From CAJQQY01 sp964352225 (GTDB lineage: Bacteria > Bacteroidota > Bacteroidia > Chitinophagales > Saprospiraceae), in contig CAYGRM010000068.1 in NCBI GenBank assembly GCA_964352225.1, positions 1 to 21,964 of the forward strand: 21,964 bases of DNA, written 5' to 3'. Made by a program: the position numbers and the translations under genes. Each line of letters begins with the position of its first letter. The stretch's first letter is position 1. Of this stretch, positions 1 through 8,700 are shown in pieces. The notes under the pieces were generated by a model that saw nothing but the letters and a program-made list of their open reading frames with translations, was not told the origin of the DNA and searched no databases.

Positions 1-1035
1 ATCTAATATCGAATCAAAAATACTCGCAGGCCGTGATGTTTTTTTCAATAAGTTCAAAATCACTTTTTCTTTTTGTAAAAAATAATTGCTTGCAGGTATT
101 GTAATTAAAACTTCTCGCCCGTAAGTTTTGAGATCTGGATTTTTTCGAAGACGCTCTGGAATTTCCACAATCCGAGAACCTAAACCTGAAATCACCCCTT
201 GGCATTTATGCTCAGGATGTTGAGTAGAGATTGCTTCGAGGGTATCTCCAACTGCCACCTCGAGGATTAGATTTTCGTGAACATACCCTTTGACCATCGT
301 CGGATTTTCTTCATAAAAAGAAATCAAAGTATTGTAGGAAGAAATATTTTCTTTCTCCTTGCAATAGATATTTCCAATCAAACCATCCTTTGGAGCAAAG
401 ATGGAAAGTTTATCTTTTTCAGCAGTATAGAATTTTTGGTCTTCTTGTAGCTTTCGAATTTGGATTCGTTTTGGACTATTGGGAGATTTAAGTTCATCAT
501 GCATTCTCGCAATTTGCACATCTAATGGCTTCACGACCAAAGCTAATTCTTCTTTTAAGCTAATAATTTTCCTTTCCGTAGGATTCACCGTAGCCTCAGA
601 TATATCGATACTTTTCAATCCTTCAAGCAACGAACGATTTATTTCCATCTCCGTTTCCAATTGTCGAATTTGAGCATTAATTTCGCTTTCCTTCGCTACT
701 TTTTGCGCCTCTAATCGACTGATCAAAGATCGCATATCTGCTTTCCAAATCTCTTCCTCCAACCTCAACTCATCCATCGAATGAGAAATATTATTTAATT
801 TTAATCCGAAAGTGGAGTGAGTAACCTCAGCAAGCAGTTCTCCTTTTTTTACTTTTTGACCTGGAGTTACTAGAAGTCGATTGACTTCCACAGGGTGATT
901 TAAATTAATCTCTGTTTCCTTCGTTTCAGCAAATCCATAAAACATTACGGTATGTTTTCCATACCGATTATTAAGTTGCCAGATCAAACCAATCACCACA
1001 AAAAACAGCAGATATACTATATTAAATTTTTTCAT
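1..1035 (-). CDS. HlyD-like membrane-fusion protein, partial (C-terminus off the left edge)
   Basis: A frame stays open from an ATG at 1035 to the left edge, giving 345 residues with no stop. Residues 5-20 form one N-terminal membrane segment (NIVYLLFFVVIGLIW). Residues about 44-72 look like a lipoyl half-motif (NHPVEVNRLLVTPGQKVKKGELLAEV region). Residues about 85-205 are charged and helical, as expected for the coiled-coil hairpin. The second lipoyl half and barrel follow from about 208 (LSIFAPKDGLIGNIY). This order is typical of periplasmic adaptor subunits of type I secretion or tripartite efflux pumps, which bridge an inner-membrane transporter to an outer-membrane channel. It lies 29 bp downstream of the DUF4956 gene on the same strand, so the two are probably co-transcribed. 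No transporter or TolC-like gene is visible; it may lie beyond the left edge. The substrate is unknown. Confidence 0.8.
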   Translation of the reverse strand, partial: MKKFNIVYLLFFVVIGLIWQLNNRYGKHTVMFYGFAETKETEINLNHPVEVNRLLVTPGQKVKKGELLAEVTHSTFGLKLNNISHSMDELRLEEEIWKADMRSLISRLEAQKVAKESEINAQIRQLETEMEINRSLLEGLKSIDISEATVNPTERKIISLKEELALVVKPLDVQIARMHDELKSPNSPKRIQIRKLQEDQKFYTAEKDKLSIFAPKDGLIGNIYCKEKENISSYNTLISFYEENPTMVKGYVHENLILEVAVGDTLEAISTQHPEHKCQGVISGLGSRIVEIPERLRKNPDLKTYGREVLITIPASNYFLQKEKVILNLLKKTSRPASIFDSILD

Positions 1036-1064
1036 TTTCCTTAATTAAGATCTTTCTAAAAAGA

Positions 1065-1757
1065 TTAAATCATTTCTGCAGCATCATCAAAAGCCAAACG
1101 AACTGAATTCACCTCAGGAATTTGTCTAAGAACTTTTACTAATTTAAGTCCTTCATCTTCCTGCTTCAATTTTAATTTATATTCATATTCTATTATATCC
1201 TCCTTTTCAGGATTATTGAATGTTTTATAACGTTTTAAAGTAAACCTTTCTGAATATTTTTTTAAAATCTTTCTAATCTCATTTAACTTCCCTTCATCTT
1301 CTGGCATTTCAAACCTTAAGGTACCCACCAAATTATTTTTTTGGCTAAAAGGAGTAAATCTCAAAGCAAAAGCTGTAATGCAAAAACCAACTGTTCCAAC
1401 TATAGCAATTACAAATCCATAAACCCCACAGGCAATTCCAACTGCCAAAGATGAAAACATAAAAACTATGTTCCTCGGATTTCGTAAAGTTGTTCGAAAC
1501 CGAATCACCGCCAAAGCTCCTAACATTCCTAATCCTCTAGCTACGCTATCACCTATCGCTTGCATCACCGTAGCTGTAACTATCGATAATAAAACCAACG
1601 CTTGAATAAAGTATAATGGCTTGGCAACATCCTGCGAAGTTTTTTCATAAGTAAACGCAATCAAAGAAGACAATAAAAAGGAAAATAAAACGGTATATAC
1701 GATGAGCAGTAAAGTCGGATTTTCGGTACTGTTCTGAATGCTGAAAAAATCAACCAT
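1065..1757 (-). CDS. DUF4956 family membrane protein
   Basis: A 230-residue protein with hydrophobic segments at about 15-37, 47-69 and 103-132, followed by a soluble C-terminal domain of about 90 residues. The core G-M-L-G-A-L-A-V-I-R-F-R-T then N-I-V-F-M-F-S-S-L-A-V-G-I-A-C-G matches the DUF4956 signature (GAxAIVRFRxx...xAxGxAxG). Members of this family are often found near VTC-type polyphosphate polymerase or CotH genes, and their biochemical role is not established. A TTG codon at 1760 lies directly before the ATG at 1757; I chose the ATG. A TATATTTG box at 1798-1805 on this strand matches the Bacteroidota -7 consensus about 40 bases upstream. It probably forms an operon with the HlyD-like gene downstream. 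Confidence 0.85.
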   Translation of the reverse strand: MVDFFSIQNSTENPTLLLIVYTVLFSFLLSSLIAFTYEKTSQDVAKPLYFIQALVLLSIVTATVMQAIGDSVARGLGMLGALAVIRFRTTLRNPRNIVFMFSSLAVGIACGVYGFVIAIVGTVGFCITAFALRFTPFSQKNNLVGTLRFEMPEDEGKLNEIRKILKKYSERFTLKRYKTFNNPEKEDIIEYEYKLKLKQEDEGLKLVKVLRQIPEVNSVRLAFDDAAEMI

Positions 1758-1797
1758 CAAGTCTATTTTTTAATTTGAAACTGTTATTTTTAAAAGC

Positions 1798-1805
1798 CAA
1801 ATATA
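1798..1805 (-). promoter_or_regulatory. Possible -7 promoter box for the DUF4956 operon
   Basis: TATATTTG on the minus strand matches the Bacteroidota TAnnTTTG -7 element and would give a leader of roughly 35 bases. No clear TTTG -33 element is present at the usual spacing, so this rests on one box only. Confidence 0.35.
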
Positions 1806-1932
1806 CAATTCCTTTATCTGTGATTTAATATTAACGTTACCTTTTATTAATAGGTATTTTACATTTACAAGATACAAAATGAAGAGATTCTCTCTAATTA
1901 GTAATGATTCTTATTCATTGGTTGCAAAGTAA

Positions 1933-2205
1933 CTAGCATTTCTCTCTTTTAATTTTACGCTTAAATAGGTTATCAAAATTCCTTAAATCATATCTTAAAA
2001 TAAAGACAGGATACCTTTCAATAGACCTACCTCCAAATAAAGTTTTTAGTGATCGCTCAACCAACACTCATTTATTATTTTCAAAAATATAGGCCATTTC
2101 ATTTCCTTTTTCTTTTATTAATTCGATGAAGGGAAGAATCATTTTTAAAGTTTGGCAAATCCATTTGAATGGATTTTTGTAACGATGTATCATGGTGATT
2201 TTCAT
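1933..2205 (-). pseudogene. Possible interrupted small ORF (45 codons, in-frame TGA, 44 more codons)
   Basis: On the minus strand an ATG at 2205 opens a 45-codon frame (MKITMIHRYKNPFKWICQTL at the start) ending in TGA at 2068-2070. The same frame then stays open for 44 codons (starting VLVERSLKTLFGGRSIERYP) to a TAG at 1933-1935. The two halves together would make about 90 residues, rich in basic and aromatic residues. This could be a decayed gene with one nonsense codon, a real 45-residue peptide, or chance openness in AT-rich DNA. I do not recognise the sequence. It is the only gene-like signal in the 1758-2452 gap. Confidence 0.25.
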
Positions 2206-2270
2206 AGGTTTTTTTTGGTTAGTCTATTTCTTTTTGAAAAAAACGAAATTACCCTTTTTTAGTTTCGTAA

Positions 2271-2322
2271 TTCCGAAACTCCTGCTTCGGAAACTATTCT
2301 ATCCGAAGCAGGAGCTTCGGAA
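2271..2322. repeat. Palindromic repeat / strong hairpin
   Basis: A 21-bp inverted repeat with one mismatch: left arm 2271-2291 begins TTCCGAAACTCCTGCTTCGG, right arm 2302-2322 begins TCCGAAGCAGGAGCTTCGGA, with a 10-base loop between. It lies between divergent genes, so it does not end either of them. Its form matches the dispersed palindromic repeats seen elsewhere in this window, but its sequence belongs to no other copy here. Confidence 0.7.
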
Positions 2323-2452
2323 TACTTAAAACTTTAACTTCATTTTAATAAACTAAGGGTTGTTAAAAGCGTTATTATTGCATTAATTTTACGTCAAAGA
2401 ACTACACCTCTCTTAAAAAGTTATTTTTCGAAAAAAGAAAACACAAATTGAT

Positions 2453-3133
2453 ATGAAATATATAATTGCAATAATGATGAGTACCTTTTTTTTAGCAACT
2501 GGTTTTGCTCAGAAAAAAGACTTTACCAAAGCTCAAGATGTTGATCCAGAAGCTCAAAAAGTGCTGGATAAGGTGAGTAAAAAATACGAAGGATATAAAA
2601 GTATTGAAGCTACTTTTTCTTTGGAGATTGAAATTCCTGAAGAACCTACTGATAAGCAAACTGGAAAATTAAAACAGCAAGGTGAAAAATATAATGTTGA
2701 TTTGAACGATTACTCCATGATCTGTGATGGCGAAAATTTTTGGGTACACAACAAACGAAATGAAGAAGTTCAACTCAATGATCCTCCAGAAGAAGACGAT
2801 GATGAAATGATGGCACCGCAGGATTTCTATAATTTTTATAAAAAAGGAAAGTATTTATACGCATTAACTAATGCCATTGAAGAAGATGGCGTTCCTCTTT
2901 TGCAAATAGAATTCAAACCGTTGGAAAGTGATTCTGAATATTCAAAAATTAGAATGACTATCGAACAAAAAACTTCAGCCGTAAAACGAATCAAAGTTTT
3001 CTCAAAAGATGGTTCTAGATATACTCTAGCCATCCAAGATTTCAAAGCGAACAAAAAATTCACAAAAGCGGATTTCACCTTTGATGCAAAAAAGTTTCCA
3101 GGAGTCCATGTTGAGAATTTAAAAATGGATTAA
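2453..3133 (+). CDS. LolA-like outer-membrane lipoprotein carrier protein
   Basis: A 226-residue exported protein. Residues 1-19 form a signal peptide (MKYIIAIMMSTFFLATGFA, then QKK). The mature part follows the LolA pattern. A helix around 30-46 (DPEAQKVLDKVSKKYEGYKS) precedes successive beta strands: S-I-E-A-T-F-S-L-E-I, then G-K-L-K-Q-Q-G-E-K-Y-N-V-D, then M-I-C-D-G-E-N-F-W-V-H-N. Later strands include I-K-V-F-S-K-D-G-S-R-Y-T, and a late F-T-F-D-A-K-K-F-P-G-V-H-V-E-N-L segment is also typical. LolA carries lipoproteins through the periplasm from LolCDE to the outer membrane. Bacteroidota have this form without an obvious LolB. An acidic insert (E-E-D-D-D-E) lies near residue 116. It appears monocistronic, with its own terminator just downstream. 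The family call comes from fold pattern and context, since LolA sequences diverge strongly. Confidence 0.8.
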   Translation: MKYIIAIMMSTFFLATGFAQKKDFTKAQDVDPEAQKVLDKVSKKYEGYKSIEATFSLEIEIPEEPTDKQTGKLKQQGEKYNVDLNDYSMICDGENFWVHNKRNEEVQLNDPPEEDDDEMMAPQDFYNFYKKGKYLYALTNAIEEDGVPLLQIEFKPLESDSEYSKIRMTIEQKTSAVKRIKVFSKDGSRYTLAIQDFKANKKFTKADFTFDAKKFPGVHVENLKMD

Positions 3134-3154
3134 GATTTAATCATTTATTTGATA

Positions 3155-3189
3155 CAAAACCCCACTTTGGTTACCAAGGTGGGGTTTTG
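3155..3189 (+). terminator. Rho-independent-type terminator after the LolA-like gene
   Basis: Stem of 16 bp with one mismatch: CAAAACCCCACTTTGG at 3155-3170 against CCAAGGTGGGGTTTTG at 3174-3189, loop TTA. The right arm ends in TTTTG followed by T-rich sequence. It lies 22 bases after the stop codon. Confidence 0.8.
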
Positions 3190-3197
3190 TATTTTGA

Positions 3198-3290
3198 CTC
3201 TCTGAACTGTATTCTCGACTAACAGTTTTCCAAATCGTTAAAAAGAAGGGATGACTTAAAAAGTAGTTGGACGAGTAACAGTTCAGAGAA
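3198..3290. repeat. Imperfect palindromic element upstream of the GH3 gene
   Basis: Perfect 11-bp arms CTCTGAACTGT (3200-3210) and ACAGTTCAGAG (3278-3288), extended inward by partly matching TCTCG and CGAG segments. The loop is large (about 60 bases). It lies between the LolA terminator and the GH3 promoter region. It could be a dispersed repeat or part of a leader; I cannot tell which. Confidence 0.5.
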
Positions 3291-3340
3291 TCGTTTTACG
3301 GAACTATTTTCTATTTTTACAAAAAAATAAATGTACTTCG

Positions 3341-4843
3341 ATGGGATATAAATCATTTCTAGTTAAGCCTTTTGCAAAAAAAATTGCTCGTGATATTCAA
3401 AAATGGTCAAAAGAGGCGGTGGCTGCTCAAGACAAAGTTTTTCGAAATTTGATTCAAAGTGCCAAGCATACCTCATTTGGAAAGAATCATAACTTTGAAA
3501 ATATTAGCTCTTACGAGGCTTTTAAAGCACAAGTTCCAATTAGAGATTATGAAGGTTTAAAAAGTTATATCGAGCAAATCAAGGAAGGGAAATCAGATGT
3601 ACTTTGGAAAGGGATTCCTAAATATTTTGCCAAAACTTCGGGGACTACTTCGGGCGTAAAATATATTCCACTCACCAAGGAAAGTATTCCCAATCATTTT
3701 GGAACAGCTCGAAATGCTTTATTTAATTATTATGCGAAAACAGGAAAAGGAGAATTTCTAGATGGAAAAATGATTTTCCTTTCAGGCAGTCCTGAATTGA
3801 CAGAAATCAGCGGAATCAAAACCGGGCGACTTTCTGGCATTGTTAACCATATGGTACCTGCTTGGCTGCGTCGAGATCAATTGCCCTCCTACCCGACCAA
3901 TTGCATTGAAGAGTGGGAAGAAAAATTGGATAAGATCGTAGCAGAAACACTTGGAAAAGATATGCGAATGATCAGCGGAATTCCACCGTGGGTACAAATG
4001 TACTATGAACGATTACTAGAAGTGAGTGGGAAGAAATATATCAAGGATTTATTCCCAAACTATAATACCTTCGTTTACGGTGGAGTCAATTTTGAGCCTT
4101 ACCGCTCGAAGTTAGAAGAGTTGGTTGGAAAAAGAATCGATAGCGTGGAAACGTATCCGGCTTCGGAAGGCTTTATCGCTTTCCAAGATGCGCAACCGCA
4201 CGAAGGACTTTTATTAAATGTAGATTCTGGAATTTTTTATGAGTTTGTTCCGGCCGAAGAAATTCATAACGAAAGTCCAACTCGACTGTCTTTAAAAGAT
4301 GTAGAAATTGGAGTCAACTATGCTATTATTTTAAATACGAATGCTGGACTTTGGGGATATAATATTGGAGATACTGTTCAGTTTGTTTCAAAGGATCCAT
4401 ATCGAATTATCGTATCAGGAAGAATCAAACATTTTATTTCTGCATTTGGAGAACATGTAATTGGGAAGGAAGTCGAGGAGTCATTGATGAGTGTAGCGAA
4501 CAAAGAAGGAGTGCGAATAGTTGAATTTACGGTTGCTCCACAGGTAAATCCGTCGGAAGGAGGATTACCTTATCATGAGTGGTTTATTGAATTTGATGAT
4601 GTACCTAACAACCTAACTACATTTTCAGCAGAAGTGGACAAAGCGATGATTCAGCAAAATATATATTATGAAGATTTGATTAGTGGTGGTATTCTACAGC
4701 CTTTGAAAATCCAGATTATGAAACGTGATAGTTTTAGAAACTATATGAAATCGCAAGGTAAATTAGGCGGTCAGAATAAAGTTCCTAGGTTATCGAATGA
4801 TCGAAAAATTGCGGATCAATTGCAACAGTTTATTTTAAAATAA
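3341..4843 (+). CDS. GH3 auxin-responsive-promoter family protein (acyl-adenylate/amidosynthetase fold)
   Basis: A 500-residue cytosolic protein of normal length for the family. The three adenylation motifs are intact. The P-loop-like K98-T-S-G-T-T-S-G-V-K-Y-I-P-L-T comes first, then T271-Y-P-A-S-E-G. The third is G343-D-T-V-Q-F with S359-G-R-I-K-H-F-I-S-A-F-G-E-H-V. The family-typical G-Q-N-K-V-P-R-L-S-N-D-R lies at 477-488. Plant GH3 enzymes adenylate carboxylic acids and join them to amino acids. Bacterial homologues are common in Bacteroidota, but their substrates are largely unknown, so the reaction is known only at family level. An earlier ATG at 3331 is in another frame and closes after six codons, so the start is 3341. 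fdhD follows six bases after the stop and is probably co-transcribed. Confidence 0.92.
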   Translation: MGYKSFLVKPFAKKIARDIQKWSKEAVAAQDKVFRNLIQSAKHTSFGKNHNFENISSYEAFKAQVPIRDYEGLKSYIEQIKEGKSDVLWKGIPKYFAKTSGTTSGVKYIPLTKESIPNHFGTARNALFNYYAKTGKGEFLDGKMIFLSGSPELTEISGIKTGRLSGIVNHMVPAWLRRDQLPSYPTNCIEEWEEKLDKIVAETLGKDMRMISGIPPWVQMYYERLLEVSGKKYIKDLFPNYNTFVYGGVNFEPYRSKLEELVGKRIDSVETYPASEGFIAFQDAQPHEGLLLNVDSGIFYEFVPAEEIHNESPTRLSLKDVEIGVNYAIILNTNAGLWGYNIGDTVQFVSKDPYRIIVSGRIKHFISAFGEHVIGKEVEESLMSVANKEGVRIVEFTVAPQVNPSEGGLPYHEWFIEFDDVPNNLTTFSAEVDKAMIQQNIYYEDLISGGILQPLKIQIMKRDSFRNYMKSQGKLGGQNKVPRLSNDRKIADQLQQFILK

Positions 4844-4849
4844 TTTTCT

Positions 4850-5695
4850 ATGGCAAATCGACGAACTCAAAGTCTCACTATTAAAAAATTCTCAGATGGG
4901 AAATTTGATCTAGTCTCTGATAGCTTGGCTGTAGAAGAACCACTTGAAATTCAAATTGAATTTGGTGCCAAAAAGGAAAGAACTCGAAAAAGTATTTCCG
5001 TTACCATGCGTACTCCACAACATGATACTGACTTGGCTATTGGTTTTTTATTTACAGAAGGAATTATTTCGTCGTATCAAAATATAAAAAGTATTGGGCC
5101 AAATTTAGACGAGGAAGGAAACGTAAATACTAACGCTATTTTAGTGGTTCTTGACTTTGAAATGGAAGTTGATTTGAAAAAACTAGAGCGACATTTTTAT
5201 ACTTCTTCAAGTTGTGGTGTTTGTGGGAAATCGAGTATTGAAGCAGTAAAAATGAATAACTTCCCTTCGCTTCCAGAAGATTCTACGCCTTTTCAAATTT
5301 CTAAAATACATTCATTTCCTACCTTATTAAAAAAACAACAAACTGTTTTTGCTAAAACGGGTGGCCTTCATGCCGCTGCATTATTTGATACCGATGGAAA
5401 TCTTATTTTACTTCGAGAAGATGTTGGTAGACACAATGCAGTAGATAAATTAATTGGTGCTGCCCTTTCTTCTGGTCTTTTTCCGATGACTAATTATTTA
5501 ATCATGGTGAGTGGTCGAGTGAGCTTTGAGTTGGTACAAAAATCAATCATGGGGGGAATTCCAATTTTAGCAGCGGTGGGAGCACCGAGCAGTTTAGCCA
5601 TTGAATTAGCCGAAGAGTTCGGAATGACCGTTTTAGGCTTTGTAAAAAATGGTAAGTTTAATATTTACTCCCATACCCAGCGAGTAGTTTTTTAA
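4850..5695 (+). CDS. fdhD: FdhD, sulfurtransferase for formate dehydrogenase maturation
   Basis: A 281-residue cytosolic protein. The S-S-C122-G-V-C125-G motif is the redox/persulfide-carrying CxxC loop of the FdhD/NarQ family. Other family blocks are present in order: T170-G-G-L-H-A-A-A-L-F, R189-E-D-V-G-R-H-N-A-V-D-K, S221-G-R-V-S-F-E-L-V-Q-K and G244-A-P-S-S-L-A-I-E-L-A. FdhD takes sulfur from the cysteine desulfurase IscS and passes it to the molybdenum or tungsten bis-MGD cofactor of formate dehydrogenase-type enzymes. No such oxidoreductase lies in this window, so the target must be elsewhere. The gene starts six bases after the GH3 stop, which suggests translational linkage although no functional link is known. 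A terminator follows at 5719-5746. Confidence 0.93.
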   Translation: MANRRTQSLTIKKFSDGKFDLVSDSLAVEEPLEIQIEFGAKKERTRKSISVTMRTPQHDTDLAIGFLFTEGIISSYQNIKSIGPNLDEEGNVNTNAILVVLDFEMEVDLKKLERHFYTSSSCGVCGKSSIEAVKMNNFPSLPEDSTPFQISKIHSFPTLLKKQQTVFAKTGGLHAAALFDTDGNLILLREDVGRHNAVDKLIGAALSSGLFPMTNYLIMVSGRVSFELVQKSIMGGIPILAAVGAPSSLAIELAEEFGMTVLGFVKNGKFNIYSHTQRVVF

Positions 5696-5718
5696 AAAGA
5701 TTTTTTTTTCCAATAAAA

Positions 5719-5746
5719 AAGGTGGATAACTTTCGTCATCCACCTT
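5719..5746. terminator. Bidirectional terminator between fdhD and the M36 peptidase
   Basis: Stem AAGGTGGAT (5719-5727) against ATCCACCTT (5738-5746), 10-base loop. It has an A-run on the left and a T-rich tail on the right, so it can act on both strands. It lies between two convergent genes that stop at 5695 and 5800. Confidence 0.75.
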
Positions 5747-5799
5747 AGATATTTTTGGCGAATTATTTTTTTGAAAAAACAATTCGAGCTAAGTTTTGA

Positions 5800-8700
5800 T
5801 TATTTAATCATTACTTTTTCTACTACAATTCCTTCGTTAGTACTTACTTTCACAAAGTACATACCTGCCGAAAGTCCTGCCACATTTACTTGTGCAGTTT
5901 GTAAACCATCCACCGTTTGAATAGTTCTTTCCATCATTTCTTTACCGTCAACAGTAAGAATTCTAACTGATGCATCTGCATATTTATCATTTAAAACTTG
6001 AATATTCAAAATGTCTTGTGCCGGATTAGGGAAAACATTTACTTCCATATTTGTTTTAAATAAATCTTTGTTAGATGTCTCCAATTCAGGATTTACTGCA
6101 GTTCCTCGCTCAGATACATCAGTACATTCGTTATCACCTTGATCACTTGTTACACAAGCAACTCCTTGGTAATTTCTCATATCCATAAGTGTTACGTCAT
6201 CGATGAACCATCCGATTCCTGGCGTATTATCATCAGATGCAAATCGGAAACGGAAGAAAATATCCTCTCCCAAGTAATCACTCATATCAACATAAGTTGC
6301 TACAAAGTCTTCAGTTCCGGCACTACTCTGTCCAGAGAATGCAGAAAGGAAAGGAACTACCAGAGTTGCATATTGCAAACTTCTTGGATACTCTTCTCTA
6401 AACATTTTATCTCCTACTTGCTCCCAAGATACTCCACCGTCTTTTGAAACTTCCAATAATCCACCATCTGCACCAGCCTCTGTATCATACCAATGATAGA
6501 ATCGTAAAACTGGTTGGGTGCCTGTAATGGTAAGAGGATTTTTAATAAATAAAGTCTGATCATTTTCTACCGCTGCATCTCGGATAAACCAAGCAGTTTC
6601 GCCACTAAACGCTAATGAATCATCTCGAATATCGAAAATACTAGTTCCATTTAAGAACTCTATATCCCAATTTTCTTCAGGATCACCTTCTTGATCATCA
6701 TTGAAACTTGCGATTGATTTGATATCAGGGTCAGTCTCTAAAGTATAACTTACTTGAGTAATTTCCTCAATTCCCATTTCACTAATTGTAAATGTAATCG
6801 TATTTCCACTTACTGTTCCTGGGCCAACGATTGAAGAAGGAAGAACTGTAGCACCATCTGGAATTTCATCAGTTACCGTTACATTAGTTGAAACTGATTG
6901 CTTGTAATTTCTAATGTCAATTACTACATCTATATCATCACCTGGGTTGATTAATTCAGTAACAGACTTCTCAATTTGAATTTCATCTAAGCATGAAATT
7001 GGTCTTTCAAAATTTTCAACTCCATCAGCATTATCAAATGGATCAGCTTGGTCTGCACTTTCACCTACTCCTCTTTTAGCAAATGCTTCCCAAATCAAGC
7101 ATTGATTAGCACCTCCATACATTAATTCATCCGCTGCTAATACACCATTTCTTGCATCTGCAAAACCAGGGTTACATGAAGTCAATTTCATTCCCTCTAT
7201 AGCCAAGGCTACTGCAATGTTATTTCCTCCTGATCCATTATATAAGTCTTCATCAAATCCATATTCATCTACTAACAACCAGTACATTTCCCATAGACAT
7301 AAAGTCCAAATTTCTCCAGTTGCATGGACTCCTTGTCCTACAATATCTTTGTAGGTCAATGGATTAACAGACATATCTGTTGAATATGGGAATCGTCTAA
7401 TTCCTACTCCGTCAACATCTTCCCTTGTTGCGAATGTTCCGATTCCTCTTCCCATCTCTCCAGTATCACCTGGTTTAACTGTAGTAACTAGTGAAAAGAA
7501 ATCACTAATTCCTTCTCCCATTTGTTCTCCATTCCCAAGACATCCTGTATTATTTCCTCCTCCAATCAAACGGTTAGAGATACCATGTCCATACTCATGT
7601 GCAATAATTCCATTATCTAATGAACCTGAAACTTCATCTGGTCCGGATCCAGTAGGTGGTACTACAAATGTCAAACTCAATCCATTTCCTGCAAAAACTC
7701 GGATATCAGTACATAAACCAACACCAATCATAATCACAGGAATCGTTACTTGTGCTCCGTCATCTCCTCCTGCCATGCCAATTGTCGCATCTTCAAAATT
7801 ACAAATGATTACACCTACAGCTCCTGCTTCTTGAGCCTTTAATGCTTTTGTCCCAAACTGACATAAACCTCTATCCACTATAGCAATTTTACCAGTTACT
7901 TCCGCAGCATTGACTAAATCATTACAGCCCTTACTTCCATCGAAACCTGACCCATCATCTACAATTGCTACTTCTGCTGTTAAGGGATCCATATCAATTT
8001 GTCCTCCCCAATCTCCTGGATGAGAGACCTCATAAATTCCTGCAACACTTGCAGGTTCATTTACTGTCAATAAACCTGAAGCTGCGACTGAATTCCAAAG
8101 GAACATTTGCATCCTAGGGTTTGCTCCATCTCCAGGAGTTGCAAAATTTGCATTATTAATACCGCTTCCATCATCAATATCCATATTTACATAATCTCCA
8201 CCATTTCCACCATTTCCATAATTATTTGATTGAAAGTTACCTGCTGCCTCATCAAAGCCATACACATATGAAAAATCATGCATTACATTTGACATAAAGA
8301 ATCCATTCACTACAGAAGCATCTTGAAATGTTTCTGGTTCAGCATCTAAATCAATTGGAAAATCAAATAATAGTTCAGCACCTCCATCTGGTTCATCACC
8401 TTGAGAACTATTTGAACCATCTAAATCTAAATAAGCATGTACATTATTACCTCTGGTAATCGTGTATTCTGGCCCGTTTTGACCATTGGTATCATGCCAT
8501 CCATATGGAGAAGCAGTCAGATTTTCTATTCCAGTCAATAAATTTCTTGCTCCATGACTTGGACTCTCGTGAGTATGAAGATTCCCATCAACTGTTTGCT
8601 CAGCAAAAACGGCATAACTTCCCCCTAATAATACAGGAGGTGCAAAAGTTGATTTTTTAGGAGAAGTAACAATTCTCATGTTATCTAAACTTCGGCAAGC

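Larger units (their letters stand above)
1758..2452. other. 695-base gap without a certain gene
   Basis: Contains the upstream region of the minus-strand DUF4956 operon, the possible interrupted ORF at 1933-2205, a short dyad at 2157-2176 (9-bp arms AAATCCATT/AATGGATTT, 2-base loop, inside that ORF), the long hairpin at 2271-2322 and the upstream region of the LolA-like gene. A weak TAATTTTA box around 2384-2391 could serve the LolA-like gene. Nothing else is supported. Confidence 0.5.

Noticed and set aside
14..205. 63-codon minus-strand ORF at the left edge
   Set aside because: It lies in another frame inside the HlyD-like gene, whose 345-codon frame is continuous to the edge and has clear domain features.
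6139..6447. 102-codon plus-strand ORF
   Set aside because: Antisense shadow of the M36 peptidase C-terminal region, without start context or recognisable composition.
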